A stretch of 64,000 bases of DNA from Plicaturopsis crispa FD-325 SS-3 (Eukaryota; Basidiomycota; Agaricomycetes; Amylocorticiales; Amylocorticiaceae): contig KN832559.1 in assembly GCA_000827205.1 (NCBI GenBank), forward strand, positions 813,693 to 877,692, read 5' to 3'. A model generated the notes under the pieces. It had not been told where the DNA came from and searched no databases. It was given only the letters and a program-made list of their open reading frames with translations. Position numbers and translations under genes: made by a program. Position 1 is the stretch's first letter. Each line of letters opens with the position of its first letter. Shown here in pieces: positions 10,751 through 21,891 of the stretch.

Positions 10751-13700
10751 ATGGCTGAACTAGATAAAACTGTCCTTCGACCGACTACCAGCCGCTCAGA
10801 TTCGCTGGCGAGCACCAGCAGCAGCGTCGCCCTGTCGCGTCGGTCCCGCACACGAACGCGTTCAAGGCCTGCAACGCGCGAGGAACGCACGGGAGCGACG
10901 AGCGGAGATGTTGCACCTGCAGATCACGGAGCCATGGGGACACATATGAGGACACCTGTGGATATGCCCATTCATTTGGACATTATTTCCGTCAGTGGTC
11001 CCCCCAAACGACCGGAGCGTTCTCCAAATAGGATTTTGGCAAACAACGAGGTGCTGGATACAAAAGCAGGGCCGGAGACGGAGGATGCTCAAACTATTTC
11101 CCGCGCGGAGGAGCCGAATAGAGCTGGGAGGACTTTCATTGTACGTGCCTCGTTTCTCATCCCTTAGCATTATAACTCTGACCACCGCCTTTCCTTTCCA
11201 GTCGAAAGCTGCGATACGCGGTGCCTCTTTGCCCCGACTTGCATCGGGTCGGTCAGAGCGCGCTCCTCCCTCCTCTTTCAGTCCGGTTTCTCCATACTCC
11301 AACCCCCGGGACTCGGTATTGACCCAACAGACATCCGCGTCGTCGTCCATCTACCCTCCTTCCACCTCCACCTCCACAATGTCTAGTTCGGAGTTCCCGC
11401 CGTCCCCACATCTGTTTGACGACGACGACAACGTTTCCTCATTTGACCCTGATGCGGACTATGACACCGACACCGACACCGACGACGTCTCATACCGCCT
11501 CCGTCTGCTGGTGAAAAACAACTACTTTCTGCCCCCGGCGCACTCAAAGCCGTCACCATCCGATTTCCCCCCTTCACCCGGCACGCGAAAGGCCCCGCCA
11601 TCGTCTTTCCTGGATTTATTTCGTGTCGGCAAGTCGAGATCTAAGGCGACGACGCCCGAACCGTCAGAGTCCCCAAACCACCTGACTCCCGTCCTTAGGA
11701 CGACGTCCGACTCAACGACAGCCTCGGGATATGTTAGGCGTCCTCATGCCCGATCTGCACCCCACACCCCAGCGCCGACGCTGAGACACAACCCCCAGCG
11801 GGTTGTAGTTGTGCGAGAGAAAATGGACGATCTCTTTGGCGCTGTTCAGCAGGCTGAACGGGACATGAAGGCGCGGGATGCGCGAAGAGACAATCTGAAC
11901 AGCACGCCTCGAGTGCAAGACATAGACATTGTCGACCCGACGGATGCTGTGGACGTGCCTCCACCACCGGCTGGATACCCCTTCGCTGTTCAAGCGTCCG
12001 CCGCCCACGGTTTCGGGGTGGAGGACTCGGTCGGCGCTGCTTTGCTCGCCGACTGTCTTCCTCCAAACTCCCCGAACAGCGTGTCGCTGAACCCTAACGA
12101 CGATGCCTGGCGGAAAGCGCTTCTGCACGAAGCTGTCGGCTTCTCTTTAAGCAGTGGTTCTGCTGCCGAATCTTCTTTTACGTCACCTCCGTCCTCTCCA
12201 TCCGTCCAGGTCGTGCGCTTGAAACCTGTCCTGGACAAGAAGATACTGGCGACACCATCTGAGCACGAGCACAGCTCATCTGGACACTTGACTGGTTCCG
12301 CGCGTCCCAAGCAGTCGCGGACGCATAGACGGAAAGCGTCGCCCAGCAATCACCCAGTCTCACGAGCCAGCTACCTGCCAGCGAGATCGGAGAGCCCGAC
12401 AGCATTGACACCTCTCACGCCGGCGCCTCGAAACAAATCCCTGGTGAATCCACTGTATTCGTTGTCTCAGACAGATCTCCCGAGCAGCCGACGGTCCGCC
12501 TCGCCTGAGCCTTTGCCCAGATCGAAAATTGTGCGCAGGTCGTTGTCTTCTCCCATGTTAGTAGAATCCTACGAAAAGGAGGTCTCGTACTCGACGACAC
12601 TCTCTCCGACAAGTATATCACCGCCGCCACCATCGATGCCGACTGTCAATGTATCCGAGTCCCCTGCTATCAGTCTTAACCCTCATGACAGCGCGTTGTC
12701 TTTCCCAAAGTACGACAGAAAAGACAGTATTTCTGTTTATTCTCAGTATTCGGGCCGGGAGAGTGGAGATTTCCTAGTGGACGTTCATGACCCGAGGTCG
12801 AGGGTCTCGACGATGAATTCACAGGCGTCAACGGTGCACACCCGTCCGCCCACGTCATTTTACTCTCAACAATCTCCCTCCACTTCCGCGTTTCAGGACG
12901 CGTGGTCTACTGTGCCTGCATATAACTCGCAGCACAGCTCCGTCAGCTTGTTGTCTTCTGCGAGTGCTTCCGGTCCTCCTGCGCGAGGGCGGACAGTTTC
13001 CTCCAACTCTAAAACACCATCACTAGGAGCACTGTCTACAATCGAGCCTCCACCGCGGTCATCGTCTTTGAAACACAACTTCCCCGCATCAGCCTCGCCG
13101 CCATTATCGCCCCGCTCACCAGATGCACCCGGACTGCATATACGCGCTCCTTCACCGACTACACCACCATTTTCAACATCCGAGTTTCCCGATCGCACGT
13201 CAATTGGGCTCAGTCTATCGGCCGGCCTCCGCACTGCATCGCGTTCTGCGTCGCCCACAGATTTCTTCGACACTATTCAGTCCCACCCGAACGCTATGGA
13301 TGACCTCGATGAGTCGTCCAGCAGTGAAGACGAGCGCAGCTTCGCCGGCAGCACCCTTGACTTGCGGCGCTATGGGGGGTCAGCGACGGACTTGTTCGCA
13401 GAGCCGCATTCGCCGGCAGTCTCCACCCGCCCGTCCATCGCGTCATCGTCGTCGCGGCCCTCCCTCATGCGGCTGCGCAACCACTCCACGCCCCACGTCG
13501 CGCGGCCGTCCGCAGACACGCTCTCGCCCCACCGCGTGCCGCCCCTCCCGCCGCACGAGGCGGCCGAGCGCAAAAAGCCCATCGCGAACATCCCGGACCG
13601 CCCGCGGCCGCGCTTCTTCTCGAGCAGCAGCAAGAAGGCGCGGAAGATCGAGCCGATTGTGAGCGGGGTGGAGCTGTACCAGCACACGATGCGCGTGCCC

Positions 13701-13937
13701 GGGCGGCATTCGTCGAGCACGGAGCCTGCGCCGCAGCGCGCGTTCGGCATGGACGTATTTTCGCGGCCGGCTACAGCGGGTGGGCCGCCGCCGCCGCCGC
13801 CAGTGCAGAAACGCGGCCCGCCAGACGAGTCTGTGCGCAAGCTTGATGGGCTGCTGGCGCAGCACATCGAGGCGGAGAAGGATACCATCAGGAGGATCAC
13901 CACGTCTTTAGTGCCGCCGCGCAAAACCAGGTCGTAA
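10751..13937 (+). CDS. Large intrinsically disordered Ser/Pro-rich protein, function unknown
   Basis: Two exons, 10751-11140 and 11202-13937, joined by an intron GTACGT...TTCCAG that keeps frame, giving 1041 residues. The protein is almost wholly low complexity: serine, proline and threonine with many SP/TP sites, RS-type basic patches near the N-terminus (RRSRTRTRSR), acidic runs (FDDDDN, DTDTDTDD) and a polyproline run (PPPPPPPVQKRGPP) near the end. One short stretch looks helical (REKMDDLFGAVQQAERDMKA) and the extreme C-terminus is a probable coiled helix (VRKLDGLLAQHIEAEKDTIR). I recognise no folded domain, signal peptide or membrane segment. The many phosphorylatable SP/TP sites suggest a kinase-regulated scaffold or cortical protein, but that is only inference. 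Confidence 0.75.
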
Positions 13938-14252
13938 CATAACCGCACCACCCACCGGACTGTCACATATCTATCCACCACGCTCGTTTGCTCTATCTGC
14001 CAGATACCAAGTACCTTACCGCACGCATTCTTGTTTTGTCTTGTCTTTCTCTACCGTCTTCACGGGTATTGGATATATTCTTCTAATATTGCCATGCCCT
14101 AGTGTTGCTCTCATATACATTTTGCCTGTCCTCACATTTAGTTTGCCATCTAAGGCCATGCATGTACATTATTTTTCAGGTGGATTATTAGGTTGCGTGT
14201 ACATTTGTTCCATTGATGTGTGGGTACTAAGTACTGAGTACAAGTAAGTGGA
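13938..14252. other. 3' region between convergent genes
   Basis: 315 bases, T-rich on the plus strand, holding the 3' untranslated regions of the disordered-protein gene and of the peroxisomal hydratase gene. No other feature seen. Confidence 0.55.
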
Positions 14253-15650
14253 CTAAAGCTTAGATTTCGGGGAAGAGTCCAGTGTTGCTGCGGCAGCCGC
14301 TAGCACAACAGCCCCACGTTCCTTCGTCTTCGATGCTGTAGAAGAGAGATAGCGTAGATTAGTATACAGCTTCATTCTGAGATGCGTGATGAAGACAGAA
14401 CTTACTGAAGATGACCTTGTCGCCCTCTTTCCACATTTCTGTGACGATCGTTTCGCCGGGGTATACAACGCCGGCGAAGCTAGATGCCAGAAACATGTAA
14501 GCATAGCATACGCGGATACTCTGAAGACATGTAGACGTACCGGACTTTGATGTCCTTGAATTCCCCGTAGGTTTTCAAGACGTGCTTCCCTGCGATACCA
14601 AAGAAGCAGAGACCTAGCAGCAAATACAGCAACAAGGACAATTAAATTTAGTGACAAGGTTTGAGGGCGTGTTAAGCCTACCATGGAGGATGGGCTTGTC
14701 AAATCCTCCTATAGCCGCAAATTCCGGGAGGATCTATAGGTGCACTGGTATTAGTGCCGTACGCGATTTAAGAGAAATGTTTCACTCACGTGGAGTGGGT
14801 TCCAGTCTCCACTCAACCTTAAGAGAACGACGCGAGTTGAGCCAGTGGCAGATGCAAGAGCAAAACTATGACGGACCGATATAGAGCAGCTTGGGTTTCC
14901 GTTGTCTTCTCCTCGACAACAGCGTCGGGGGCGCGTTTAGGAGGTGTGTTAGCTGCCGAGGCAGCACCACGATCTACAAACACAGCTTGCATCAGAGACG
15001 TGTACCCTGGTGAGGTATAGACGCTATCTACCTCTTCCGACGCGCTTGCCGCCGAAACCTCCAGAACCACGAATAAAGACAGTGGACTGGTTTTCGAAGA
15101 CGAGGTTTCCGGTACGCTTATCCCGCGTCTCTACGACGGACGTGACGGCTGCTGCCTTTCCTTTGTCAAGGACCTCTACAAGTCTGACTGGCAGTCAATA
15201 CATGCAGGGCCACGCAACAATGCGGCAGCGTACTTTGCTTCGCTCACAAGATCCGCCTCAGTAGGTATGGGTCCTTTGATAGAAAGGTATTGCTCTCCGT
15301 GGAGTAGCTTGGCCTACAGACACATGTGCCAATTAGTGCTACATTCCAGTTACTTATACACCACACGCGAGACTCACTGGGTTGAAATTCGGCAGCCAGT
15401 CGAGCGGGACGCTCCCGCTAGCGTGAAACTGTGGGACGACACCGAATGTCGGGAGGGCCGAGAACTGGTCGTGCCCCTCATACGTCCACTGGAGTTCCTT
15501 CTCGGTCGCACCAATACCGAGGTTATACAGTATCACGTCGCGCTCGCTGTAGCTGTAGTCGACGGGGTCGATGGTGACCTTCTTGGCATCTGCAACGAGC
15601 TGGGAGTCCTCTGGGTCGGCGAAGGCGTTGGGGTCTTTAAAACTGGACAT
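14253..15650 (-). CDS. Peroxisomal MaoC-type enoyl-CoA hydratase 2 (double hotdog)
   Basis: Several exons on the minus strand. The N-terminal part (DYSYSERDVILYNLGIGA, TYEGHDQFSALPTFGVVPQF, AKLLHGEQYLSIKGPIPTEA) is the non-catalytic hotdog half and the C-terminal part carries the hydratase 2 signature (LYRLSGDWNPLH, then IDPEFAAIGGFDKPILHGLC), with the Asp and His expected for hydration of trans-2-enoyl-CoA to the 3R-hydroxy product. The protein ends SPKSKL followed by a stop: SKL is a type 1 peroxisomal targeting signal. In most fungi this activity is the C-terminal domain of the multifunctional FOX2 protein; here no dehydrogenase domains precede it, so it is a stand-alone hydratase for peroxisomal beta-oxidation. 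The start MSSFKDPNAFADPEDSQ is the first ATG in frame. Confidence 0.87.
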
Positions 15651-15941
15651 GGCGGTGGTGGTGAGAGCAAAGTGAGAGTGTCAGGTCAGCCGGAGCATAT
15701 ATGCTGCCTTGTACAGAATCACATGGCCGTAAATATTGTACATACTTGAGACTCGGCCGCTCGGGTGCTGGGCAGCTCGCGTCTGGGGGTCTCCTCGATT
15801 ATGTCCATATAGAAAAATATATGGCAGCTGAGTGCAGGGCTTGGTTCTGGTGAGAAACACGGCGGCTTCAAGAAAGGCACGAGAGCGAGCATACGGAAGA
15901 AAACAAGTACATAGGCTTCAGCAAAGTGGTGCAAAAATAAC
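15651..15941. other. Promoter-side spacer of the hydratase gene
   Basis: 291 bases upstream of the hydratase start, up to the tRNA gene. No open frame stands out. A TATATATGG-like AT-rich stretch near 15816-15826 could be a core promoter element for the hydratase. Confidence 0.35.
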
Positions 15942-16021
15942 TGCATTAAGGGGGAATTGAACCCCCGGCTGGTCGAATGTGCTAATGGCAACGACCAAGG
16001 TTACCACTACCCCATTAATGC
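15942..16021 (-). tRNA. tRNA-Gly (anticodon GCC) with a short intron
   Basis: Read on the minus strand the 80 bases fold as a tRNA. The acceptor stem GCATTAA pairs with TTAATGC plus discriminator A. The D arm is GGGT...ACCT with AGTGGTA in the loop, the anticodon stem is GGTCG/CGACC, and the T arm is GGGGG-TTCAATT-CCCCC. The anticodon loop holds 16 bases instead of 7; taking TT-GCC-A as loop positions 32-37 gives anticodon GCC and leaves a 9-base intron directly after position 37, the canonical place for nuclear tRNA introns. The GCATT start and AATGCA end are typical of eukaryotic tRNA-Gly. It lies between the hydratase promoter and the CCDC174-like gene. Confidence 0.85.
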
Positions 16022-16181
16022 TTGTGAATAGGAGGGCAAAGGGTAACCAGAATATGCACAAGCGTGGTTGAGGGCAGACTTGCTCGACCCGCCGTAATTG
16101 CAAGCTTCCCTTGCGTCTCTCTCCAGCTCGATTTCTACTCGTGTTTCCGAGTTGTTTCTCTTCGGTTTCTCTGGACAAACG

Positions 16182-17626
16182 ATGGCCCCAAAGAACAAAG
16201 CCAAGGCAGCCGGAATCAGCGCCAGCTCTTTCTTCGATCTCAAAGCCGAGGTCGCAAAGCAGCAGGAGGAGTTCGCGAAGAGCAAAGCCGCAGGCCAAAG
16301 CTCAGCCATCGTCGGTGGTGTCAAGCGACCCGAGAAGGTATGTCACACACCTCTCATACTCTGAGTATGCAGACTGGTGCTAAGACCTTGCGCAGAAGAC
16401 GACAGTATGGATCCGCCAGAATCGCGGCGTCCATGCGCGTGCGGCGCGAGACAATGAGCTCGAAGCAGTCAGCAAACCGACGCTGGAGTCCGCGCGTGCA
16501 GCACTTGAGCGAAAGGCGAAGATATACGATAAACTGCGGAAGGGGAAGAGCGGGGGGTTGGACGACAAGCAGTATGATCTGCTGCTGGTCGATGTAAGCA
16601 ATAGATATTCTTTTGCCAACAGTCTGTATTAACCAACGTACTGTGCCGTACAGTTCGATGCCAAGCTGGCTGACGGGGGTTATGAGTCGGACAGTGACGA
16701 TGTCGACGAGTCTGCCACGGTGCCCAGCCGTCCAGAAGACGATGAGGTGCGCTCGGTTATGATCATGTATCTCGCCACCGATTCTAACATCTAATTTCAG
16801 GACGATCCTATCATCGAATACGAGGACGAGTTTGGAAGATTGCGCAGTGGCAGGCGGTCTGAGATACCTCGCGAACTTATGCCTCGAGCCGCTGACGAAG
16901 TTGACGAGGATGAGTGCGTATCTACCACTTCTATCCTACTGTCCATATCTAATCCTTTCCCTTCCTCAGGGATATCTTGATTCGTACGCAAACCGTCCAA
17001 CTATCGCCCTCTACCCACTGACCACACCCACAGGCAATCCCGTGAACCACTTCCCGGTCTACGAGCCCACAGAAGAGCGCATCGCCGCAGTCGAACAAGA
17101 ATACTCCGAGGCGAACAACCCGCTCGGCGTGCACTACGACGCGACGCAGGAGGTGCGCGCGAAGGGTGCCGGCTTCTACCGCTTCTCCGGCGACGAGGAG
17201 ACACGACGGCAGCAGATGGAGGAGCTCAAGTCCGCGCGTGTGGAGACGGAGAAGACGCGGCAGGAGACAGGTGCGATGGACGTGCGGCCGGGCGAAGCGG
17301 AGGGCATGCAAGACGATGCTACCACGATCAAGACCCGTGCGATGGAGAAACGAAAGCGAGAACTCGAGGACAGAAGAAGGGCTGTAGACGCGAAGAGGCG
17401 AAAGGTGAAGGGAGCGGATGTTGCTGCCTCTGCTGTGCATGCACCAGACAGTGGAGTATCTGCGCCATTCAGCGCTGCGGCGCCTCCCCCGGATCCCTTT
17501 GCTGCTCTGGAGCGGCAGGCATCGACGTCCAAAGGAAAGGGCAAGGCGAAAGAGACAGACACTAACGACGCCGACGCCTTTCTGGCACAACTGGAACGGG
17601 ACATGCTCGCCTCGAAGGGACAATGA
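16182..17626 (+). CDS. CCDC174-like nuclear coiled-coil protein
   Basis: Six or so exons. The start MAPKNKAKAAGISASSFFDL leads into KAEVAKQQEEFAKSK, then TTVWIRQNRGVHARAARD, LERKAKIYDKLRKGKSGG, DLLLVDFDAKLADGG, an acidic stretch, the motif DPIIEYEDEFGRLRSGRR, and VHYDATQEVRAKGAGFYRFS followed by GDEETRRQQMEELKSARVET. The order SASS-DLKAE...W-+QN-GV--RA-+D...LVDF...EY-D--GR-R...VHY...E-R--G-G-Y-FS-D---R--QM matches the CCDC174 family, nuclear proteins linked to RNA processing and the exon junction complex. The C-terminus is basic then acidic (KRKRELEDRRRAVDAKRRKV), typical of a nuclear protein. The stop is only 55 bases from the stop of the convergent metallo-beta-lactamase gene, so their 3' ends probably overlap. 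Confidence 0.8.
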
Positions 17627-17681
17627 AAATGGCAGTGCGTATCGCCATGCTATTCTTTGATGGAAACAGACAGTGACACTG

Positions 17682-18841
17682 TTACAGCTTTGTACGAACG
17701 TTTGCTTTCCTTGCTTCCAACACCAGCCGCTCAGGGCATATCAACGCGAAGCGGCCGCCTCTCTGTTTATATTCCACACGTACCTCTCCTCGCGACGTCG
17801 TGCGGCCTCGTTCAGGTTCTTTACCGGCTAGAACATCCAGGATGAAGCCCTTCGCTGCAACCAGCACCTCGAGGGCCGGCTTTGCAGCAGTTGCATGGCC
17901 GCAATTAATGCGCACTGTGTCTGCTTTCGTGCGAGCGCGTGCCGCCACAAAATCACGCAGCATATCGACCGTGTGTAACCATTCTGTGATGGACCCTTCG
18001 CTAGGGAATATTATTGGAGCGTGCTCGTAGAGAGTGTCCCCTACGTAGAGCATCTGCTCGGCGTCGTCCCATAGCGCGAGCTCGTCGGGCGTGTGACCCG
18101 GCGTGTGTAGGACGGTCACACCCGAGGAAACACCATTCTTCAATGTGATCGGGTGGAGGTGCGGGACAAGAGTGGGCGTGTAGGATGGTGTGTGAATCCC
18201 GAGATCGGTGCATAGGGAATGGTTTGGGAGATTGGACGGGGAGATGAAGGACGGGGAGTATGCAGATGCGATGACCGTGGAGTCTTTTGCAAACTGTTCG
18301 ACGCCCACTGCTTGTCCGCCAATGTGTCAAATTCCGTGACTCTGACATACTGGATGCACGCACATATGTGGTCGTAATGGCAATGGCTCAGTACGACGAC
18401 GTATTCCATCTTCCCTGCTTCATTCAGTGATTTCCCACCGTTATCCGGCACCCCGACAGTCTCAATGAACTCGCGCAGCTTCGTCACCTCGACGTCGGCT
18501 TTCTTCGATGCTCCGCCACATCCAGTGTCCAGTAGGAGCACCGTGTTCGCAGCGGGGATCAGCTTGGCATAGATGTAGGGGTGCTCGTAATACGCATCGT
18601 CGTATTCTTCTATGAGGAACGTGCTTTGGGTAAGGCGGCTTGCTTTGAATGCACTAGAGCGGGTGGGTTTGTGGCCTGCGGTTTTTGAATCGGTGCTCTC
18701 TGCTCGTTGCTCCTCCGTGCGTCGAGCGTGTGTTTCGAGCGCGGATATACCTGCAGAGCCAAAGCTGTATGCCATGCAGCCGAACACTGCGACAGCGGGG
18801 CCCCAGATAACTGTCTGACCCAGAAGATATGCAGCGGCCAT
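17682..18841 (-). CDS. Metallo-beta-lactamase-fold hydrolase
   Basis: Two exons joined by a phase-1 intron at about 18306-18358, chosen because it restores DHI-L-GVEQFAKDS. The zinc-binding set of the superfamily is visible: SHCHYDHI (HxHxDH), LHTPGHTPDELALW (third histidine), YVGDTLYEHAPI (bridging Asp) and a late His in RINCGHATAAK. The N-terminus (MAAAYLLGQTVIWGPAVAVF, then GCMAYSFGSAG) is hydrophobic and could be a membrane anchor. The superfamily includes lactonases, glyoxalase II-like thioesterases and others, so the substrate cannot be named from sequence alone. The gene is divergent from the ankyrin gene across 249 bases and convergent with the CCDC174-like gene. Confidence 0.82.
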
Positions 18842-19090
18842 TCGCGCTATGTTGGACGGTAACGGTGGTGGTGGTTAGGATGAAAGAGGCTGCACAGAGG
18901 CTAGAGCTGTCCAAGAGCTGCCCGGGGGCAAACCTGGGCAAACCAGGTCTCCACGTGGTTATCTGTCTATCATATGTTGCCGATCTTGATTGCCTTGTAA
19001 ACCTAAACCGCCTAAAATTTTGGAGCTTCATACCAACTTCATACTGTACTTATTGGTTAACCGTCGACGATACCTTTTGAAGCAACTAGA
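18842..19090. promoter_or_regulatory. Divergent promoter, MBL-fold and ankyrin genes
   Basis: 249 bases between two outward-facing start codons. It must contain both promoters. No motif that I can name with confidence. Confidence 0.45.
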
Positions 19091-20053
19091 ATGCGACCAG
19101 AATCGAACATATGGATCGCAGCGGGTGACGGCGACTTGGACCGCGTGCGAGTGAGTGCTCCCAAAGTCGATGGTCCAGCGACAGAGTCGGCATTTATATC
19201 TCATGCATTAGGTTTTAGTAGAAGAGCAGTGCAAGTCCTGAGTGCATACACCGGATGGACGAAATGCGAGTCTGACCTGCGTTCACTGCAGCGATCTCCC
19301 CAAACGCACCGGATCCGTACACCTACACGCCAATGTACGTTCATAGCATCTAGCGAACGTCAGCTGCTGAAGCCTATGCAATTGCTAGGCACGCCGCTGC
19401 GTCGTATGGGCAGCTACATGTCCTTGATTACCTGCTAGCACACGGTGAGTACCCCCTTTGCATCTCGAGGCAATCGCGTCTGATTGCTTTTCAAGGCGGG
19501 AACATCAATGTCACAGACGACGAAAATGACACGCCTTTATACACCGTTGAAAATATCGACACCGCACGGTATCTCGTTGAGCATGGTGCGGTTGTTGACC
19601 GAAGAAACAACGAAGGCGTATCGGTGAGCAAATGCATCGCGTTATACGCGTCAGGCACTTCCACCGTACTAAAGACCAGTCGACCAGCCCATAGAACACT
19701 TAATGGAAGAGTTCCCCGACGTTGCCAATTATCTCCAGTCCCTCTCCCAGACATCCGCGACGACGGCGCCTCCTGCCGGCACAGCAAGCCATTCGCAGCC
19801 TTCTCAACATTTACAAAACGTCGCTTCGGAAACGCTCACTTCCTCACTCATGCAGACGGTTGGGGACATCATGGCTCGCGCTGAGGCCGAGGGCCGTGAC
19901 CCAGACGAAGAGCTGCGGCAGGCCGTAAGCCGGACGGTACTTGATGGTGTGCTAACGGGATACGAGATGTCCGAAGGCACTGGTGAAGAGCGGACGCGGG
20001 AGAGCGACGCGGACCCATCTCCAAAAAGATCGAGAACGAATGGGTCGGGATGA
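19091..20053 (+). CDS. Small ankyrin-repeat protein
   Basis: Five or six exons, roughly 220 residues. MRPESNIWIAAGDGDLDRVR begins the first ankyrin helix, followed by VLVEEQSISPNAPDPYTYTP, HAAASYGQLHVLDYLLAHGG, NINVTDDENDTPLYTVENID, TARYLVEHGAVVDRRNNEGV and PIEHLMEEFPDVANYL; then a Ser/Thr-rich linker and a helical acidic tail (EAEGRDPDEELRQAVSRTVL). This is a conserved fungal family of short cytosolic/nuclear ankyrin proteins (budding yeast YCR051W looks similar in layout) with no well-defined role. The join giving EEQ-SISPNAPD needs an intron beginning GC (GCAAGT) and ending CAG, a GC-AG intron; no GT donor nearby keeps the frame. Confidence 0.8.
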
Positions 20054-20232
20054 GCTTCTGAAAAGATATGTGACTGTGCTGTGGGAGTCTTCTCTTTTGT
20101 GTACGCGCTAGTTGAACACTGTACACATTGTTTCAATAGTAGTCGGATTTTCTAGTCAGTGGTACAAACGGGGTCGGAACAACCCTCGATCGAAAGGCAC
20201 CACTTCGCTTCCTTCACCTACCCATACAAGAC

Positions 20233-21876
20233 TCAAGTCTCCATGGCTGTAGCGGCGCGTTCACTAAGAAGAGCCTCCACCGTACTCCACCGTCGGCGTA
20301 ACTCTTTCGCGGCCCGGGGATCAAACAATTCAAAGTCTGCCCATTCACCCCAGGCGTCAAGAGCGCAGAGAGATGGAAATATCGCCCCGAGGACAGCGGC
20401 CACTGCGGACGCGTCGTCTACAGGTGAACTCCCCAGACTGATGGCAGTGAGGGCGTGATTGGGGACTATCGGTTCACTGTAAGATTCCAATGGATCCACC
20501 ACCGTAGCGTCAATCACAAGGCCTAGCGACTCTAAGCCGGGGCAGAGCTGTATTAGCTTTGCGACTCCCTTGAGCGTAATGCGCGAAGGGACCGTCCATC
20601 CGCACGAGGACGAAAGGTCCAACGCAGTGAGAGATGGCCAGGCAGACGCCAACATCTCCAAGTCCCCGTCGTCCATGTCGAACCCATCTATGCATTCCCA
20701 ACAGAAGGTGGTAAGATGCTGGAACGAGAACAGCGGCTGCATAGTTGTGCAGTGCAATGCGTTTTCCGGAGAGCGGCCATCTTCCTCGTCAATTTCCCCT
20801 ACATCAGTGAGATCGGATCGGACGACAACGGAGGTGATGGACAGGTGCTTCCTCAAGGCAACGAGAAAATCGTGCACGATGGATTGCGGGCAGAGATGGT
20901 AATTGAATATGAACTGAATGGCGGTCAATCGAGGGGCCTCCATGACCATAAAGAAGGTATCGCATTCCGCGAGAATGCATTGAAACGACTGCATCCGGAT
21001 CGACAGTGTGCGGAGCATTGGAAACCGCAGGACTGACTGGTGCCATGCATCACAACTCTGGGCCTCCTCGGGGTAGGAGAAGGAAAAACTGGGAAGTTTG
21101 AGGAGCCTGTGAGATAGCTGCGACACACCGACTTCAGTCAATGTATCCAGTTCAAGCACCTCGAGGCTATCCCATTGGCTGACGATATCGGCGATGAGGT
21201 CTGGCGGCACCCTGTCTTTGTAGTCATCAAACGTGAACCGCACGAGGCTTGGACACATTGGTGGCAATGACGGAACAATTGACTGTCCGATGGAAGGCTC
21301 TCGACTCGTGTCGCTGAAACTTGTCTTTAGAATCCGGAGCCGTGGCCCGACGAGAAGATGGACAGGAAAAAGAGTGTTATCGTTGTAGGGATACTCGAGG
21401 GTATGCAAGTTCGGTAGCATGGCTGTTGTTGGTGCGGAAGCCAGCAAGGAGTAGATCGTGGCGACCTCGAGCTGAGGATCTTTGGCCCACCCAAATTGTA
21501 TTTCGAGGGTTTTGACACGATCTGCATACTTTTGGCACCGCTGCCAATCTTCTCGACGTATTGGACGTTTCAACTCCTGCGTAGATATGCTTGACATATG
21601 AGCAGGAGTACTGGTTCTCAAACTAACTATTCGGCATACCATATGAGACTGCGCATAGGGTTCCGGGCTCTCTATCCAGAGGTCAGGACCTATGCATCGC
21701 AAAAGCGGCAGGACACTACGGAGTTTTCTCCATAGGTGGTCCAGTGCTACGTCTTCGAAAGCGTGGCATGACCTTGCCAGTCCTGCAAGTGTCGCTCGAG
21801 ACTGCGCGTTGTCGTCCGCCGCGACCTCAGCGAAGATCAAGGCAAGAATGTCCAAGACTTGCAAGCACTTGTGCAT
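20233..21876 (-). CDS. F-box/LRR-like protein, copy 1 of a tandem array
   Basis: Start taken at the ATG giving MHKCLQVLDILALIFAEVAA; the two tandem paralogs start at the matching ATG (MHQCL, MHRCL). The N-terminal helices plus RATLAGLARSCHAFEDVALD and LWRKLRSVLPLLRC form an F-box-like module of the type expanded in mushrooms, followed by an LRR-like body (LHTLEYPYNDN, LRILKTSF, LEVLELDTLTEVGVSQLSHR, LTALDLSSSCGWTVPSRITL). About 530-550 residues; a 66-base segment around 21570-21634 starts GTATGC and ends CGCAG and may be spliced, as the same acceptor is used in both paralogs, but it also reads through in frame. The F-box would contact SKP1; the LRR part would select a target. Frame intact, so probably functional. 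Confidence 0.8.
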   Translation of the reverse strand: MHKCLQVLDILALIFAEVAADDNAQSRATLAGLARSCHAFEDVALDHLWRKLRSVLPLLRCIGPDLWIESPEPYAQSHMVCRIVSLRTSTPAHMSSISTQELKRPIRREDWQRCQKYADRVKTLEIQFGWAKDPQLEVATIYSLLASAPTTAMLPNLHTLEYPYNDNTLFPVHLLVGPRLRILKTSFSDTSREPSIGQSIVPSLPPMCPSLVRFTFDDYKDRVPPDLIADIVSQWDSLEVLELDTLTEVGVSQLSHRLLKLPSFSFSYPEEAQSCDAWHQSVLRFPMLRTLSIRMQSFQCILAECDTFFMVMEAPRLTAIQFIFNYHLCPQSIVHDFLVALRKHLSITSVVVRSDLTDVGEIDEEDGRSPENALHCTTMQPLFSFQHLTTFCWECIDGFDMDDGDLEMLASAWPSLTALDLSSSCGWTVPSRITLKGVAKLIQLCPGLESLGLVIDATVVDPLESYSEPIVPNHALTAISLGSSPVDDASAVAAVLGAIFPSLCALDAWGEWADFELFDPRAAKELRRRWSTVEALLSERAATAMET

Positions 21877-21891
21877 ACTTACTTTTGACAA

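Noticed and set aside
11712-13981. Minus-strand frames opposite the disordered protein
   Set aside because: They overlap a single long plus-strand exon with consistent composition and carry no recognisable domain.
14041-14247. Hydrophobic frame downstream of the disordered-protein gene
   Set aside because: It lies in the T-rich 3' region; hydrophobic translation is expected from T-rich DNA.
21877-21891. Upstream non-ATG start for the F-box copies (reading MSKV before MHKCL)
   Set aside because: The codon at that point is TTG or GTG in the copies; the conserved ATG giving MH-CL is the better start.
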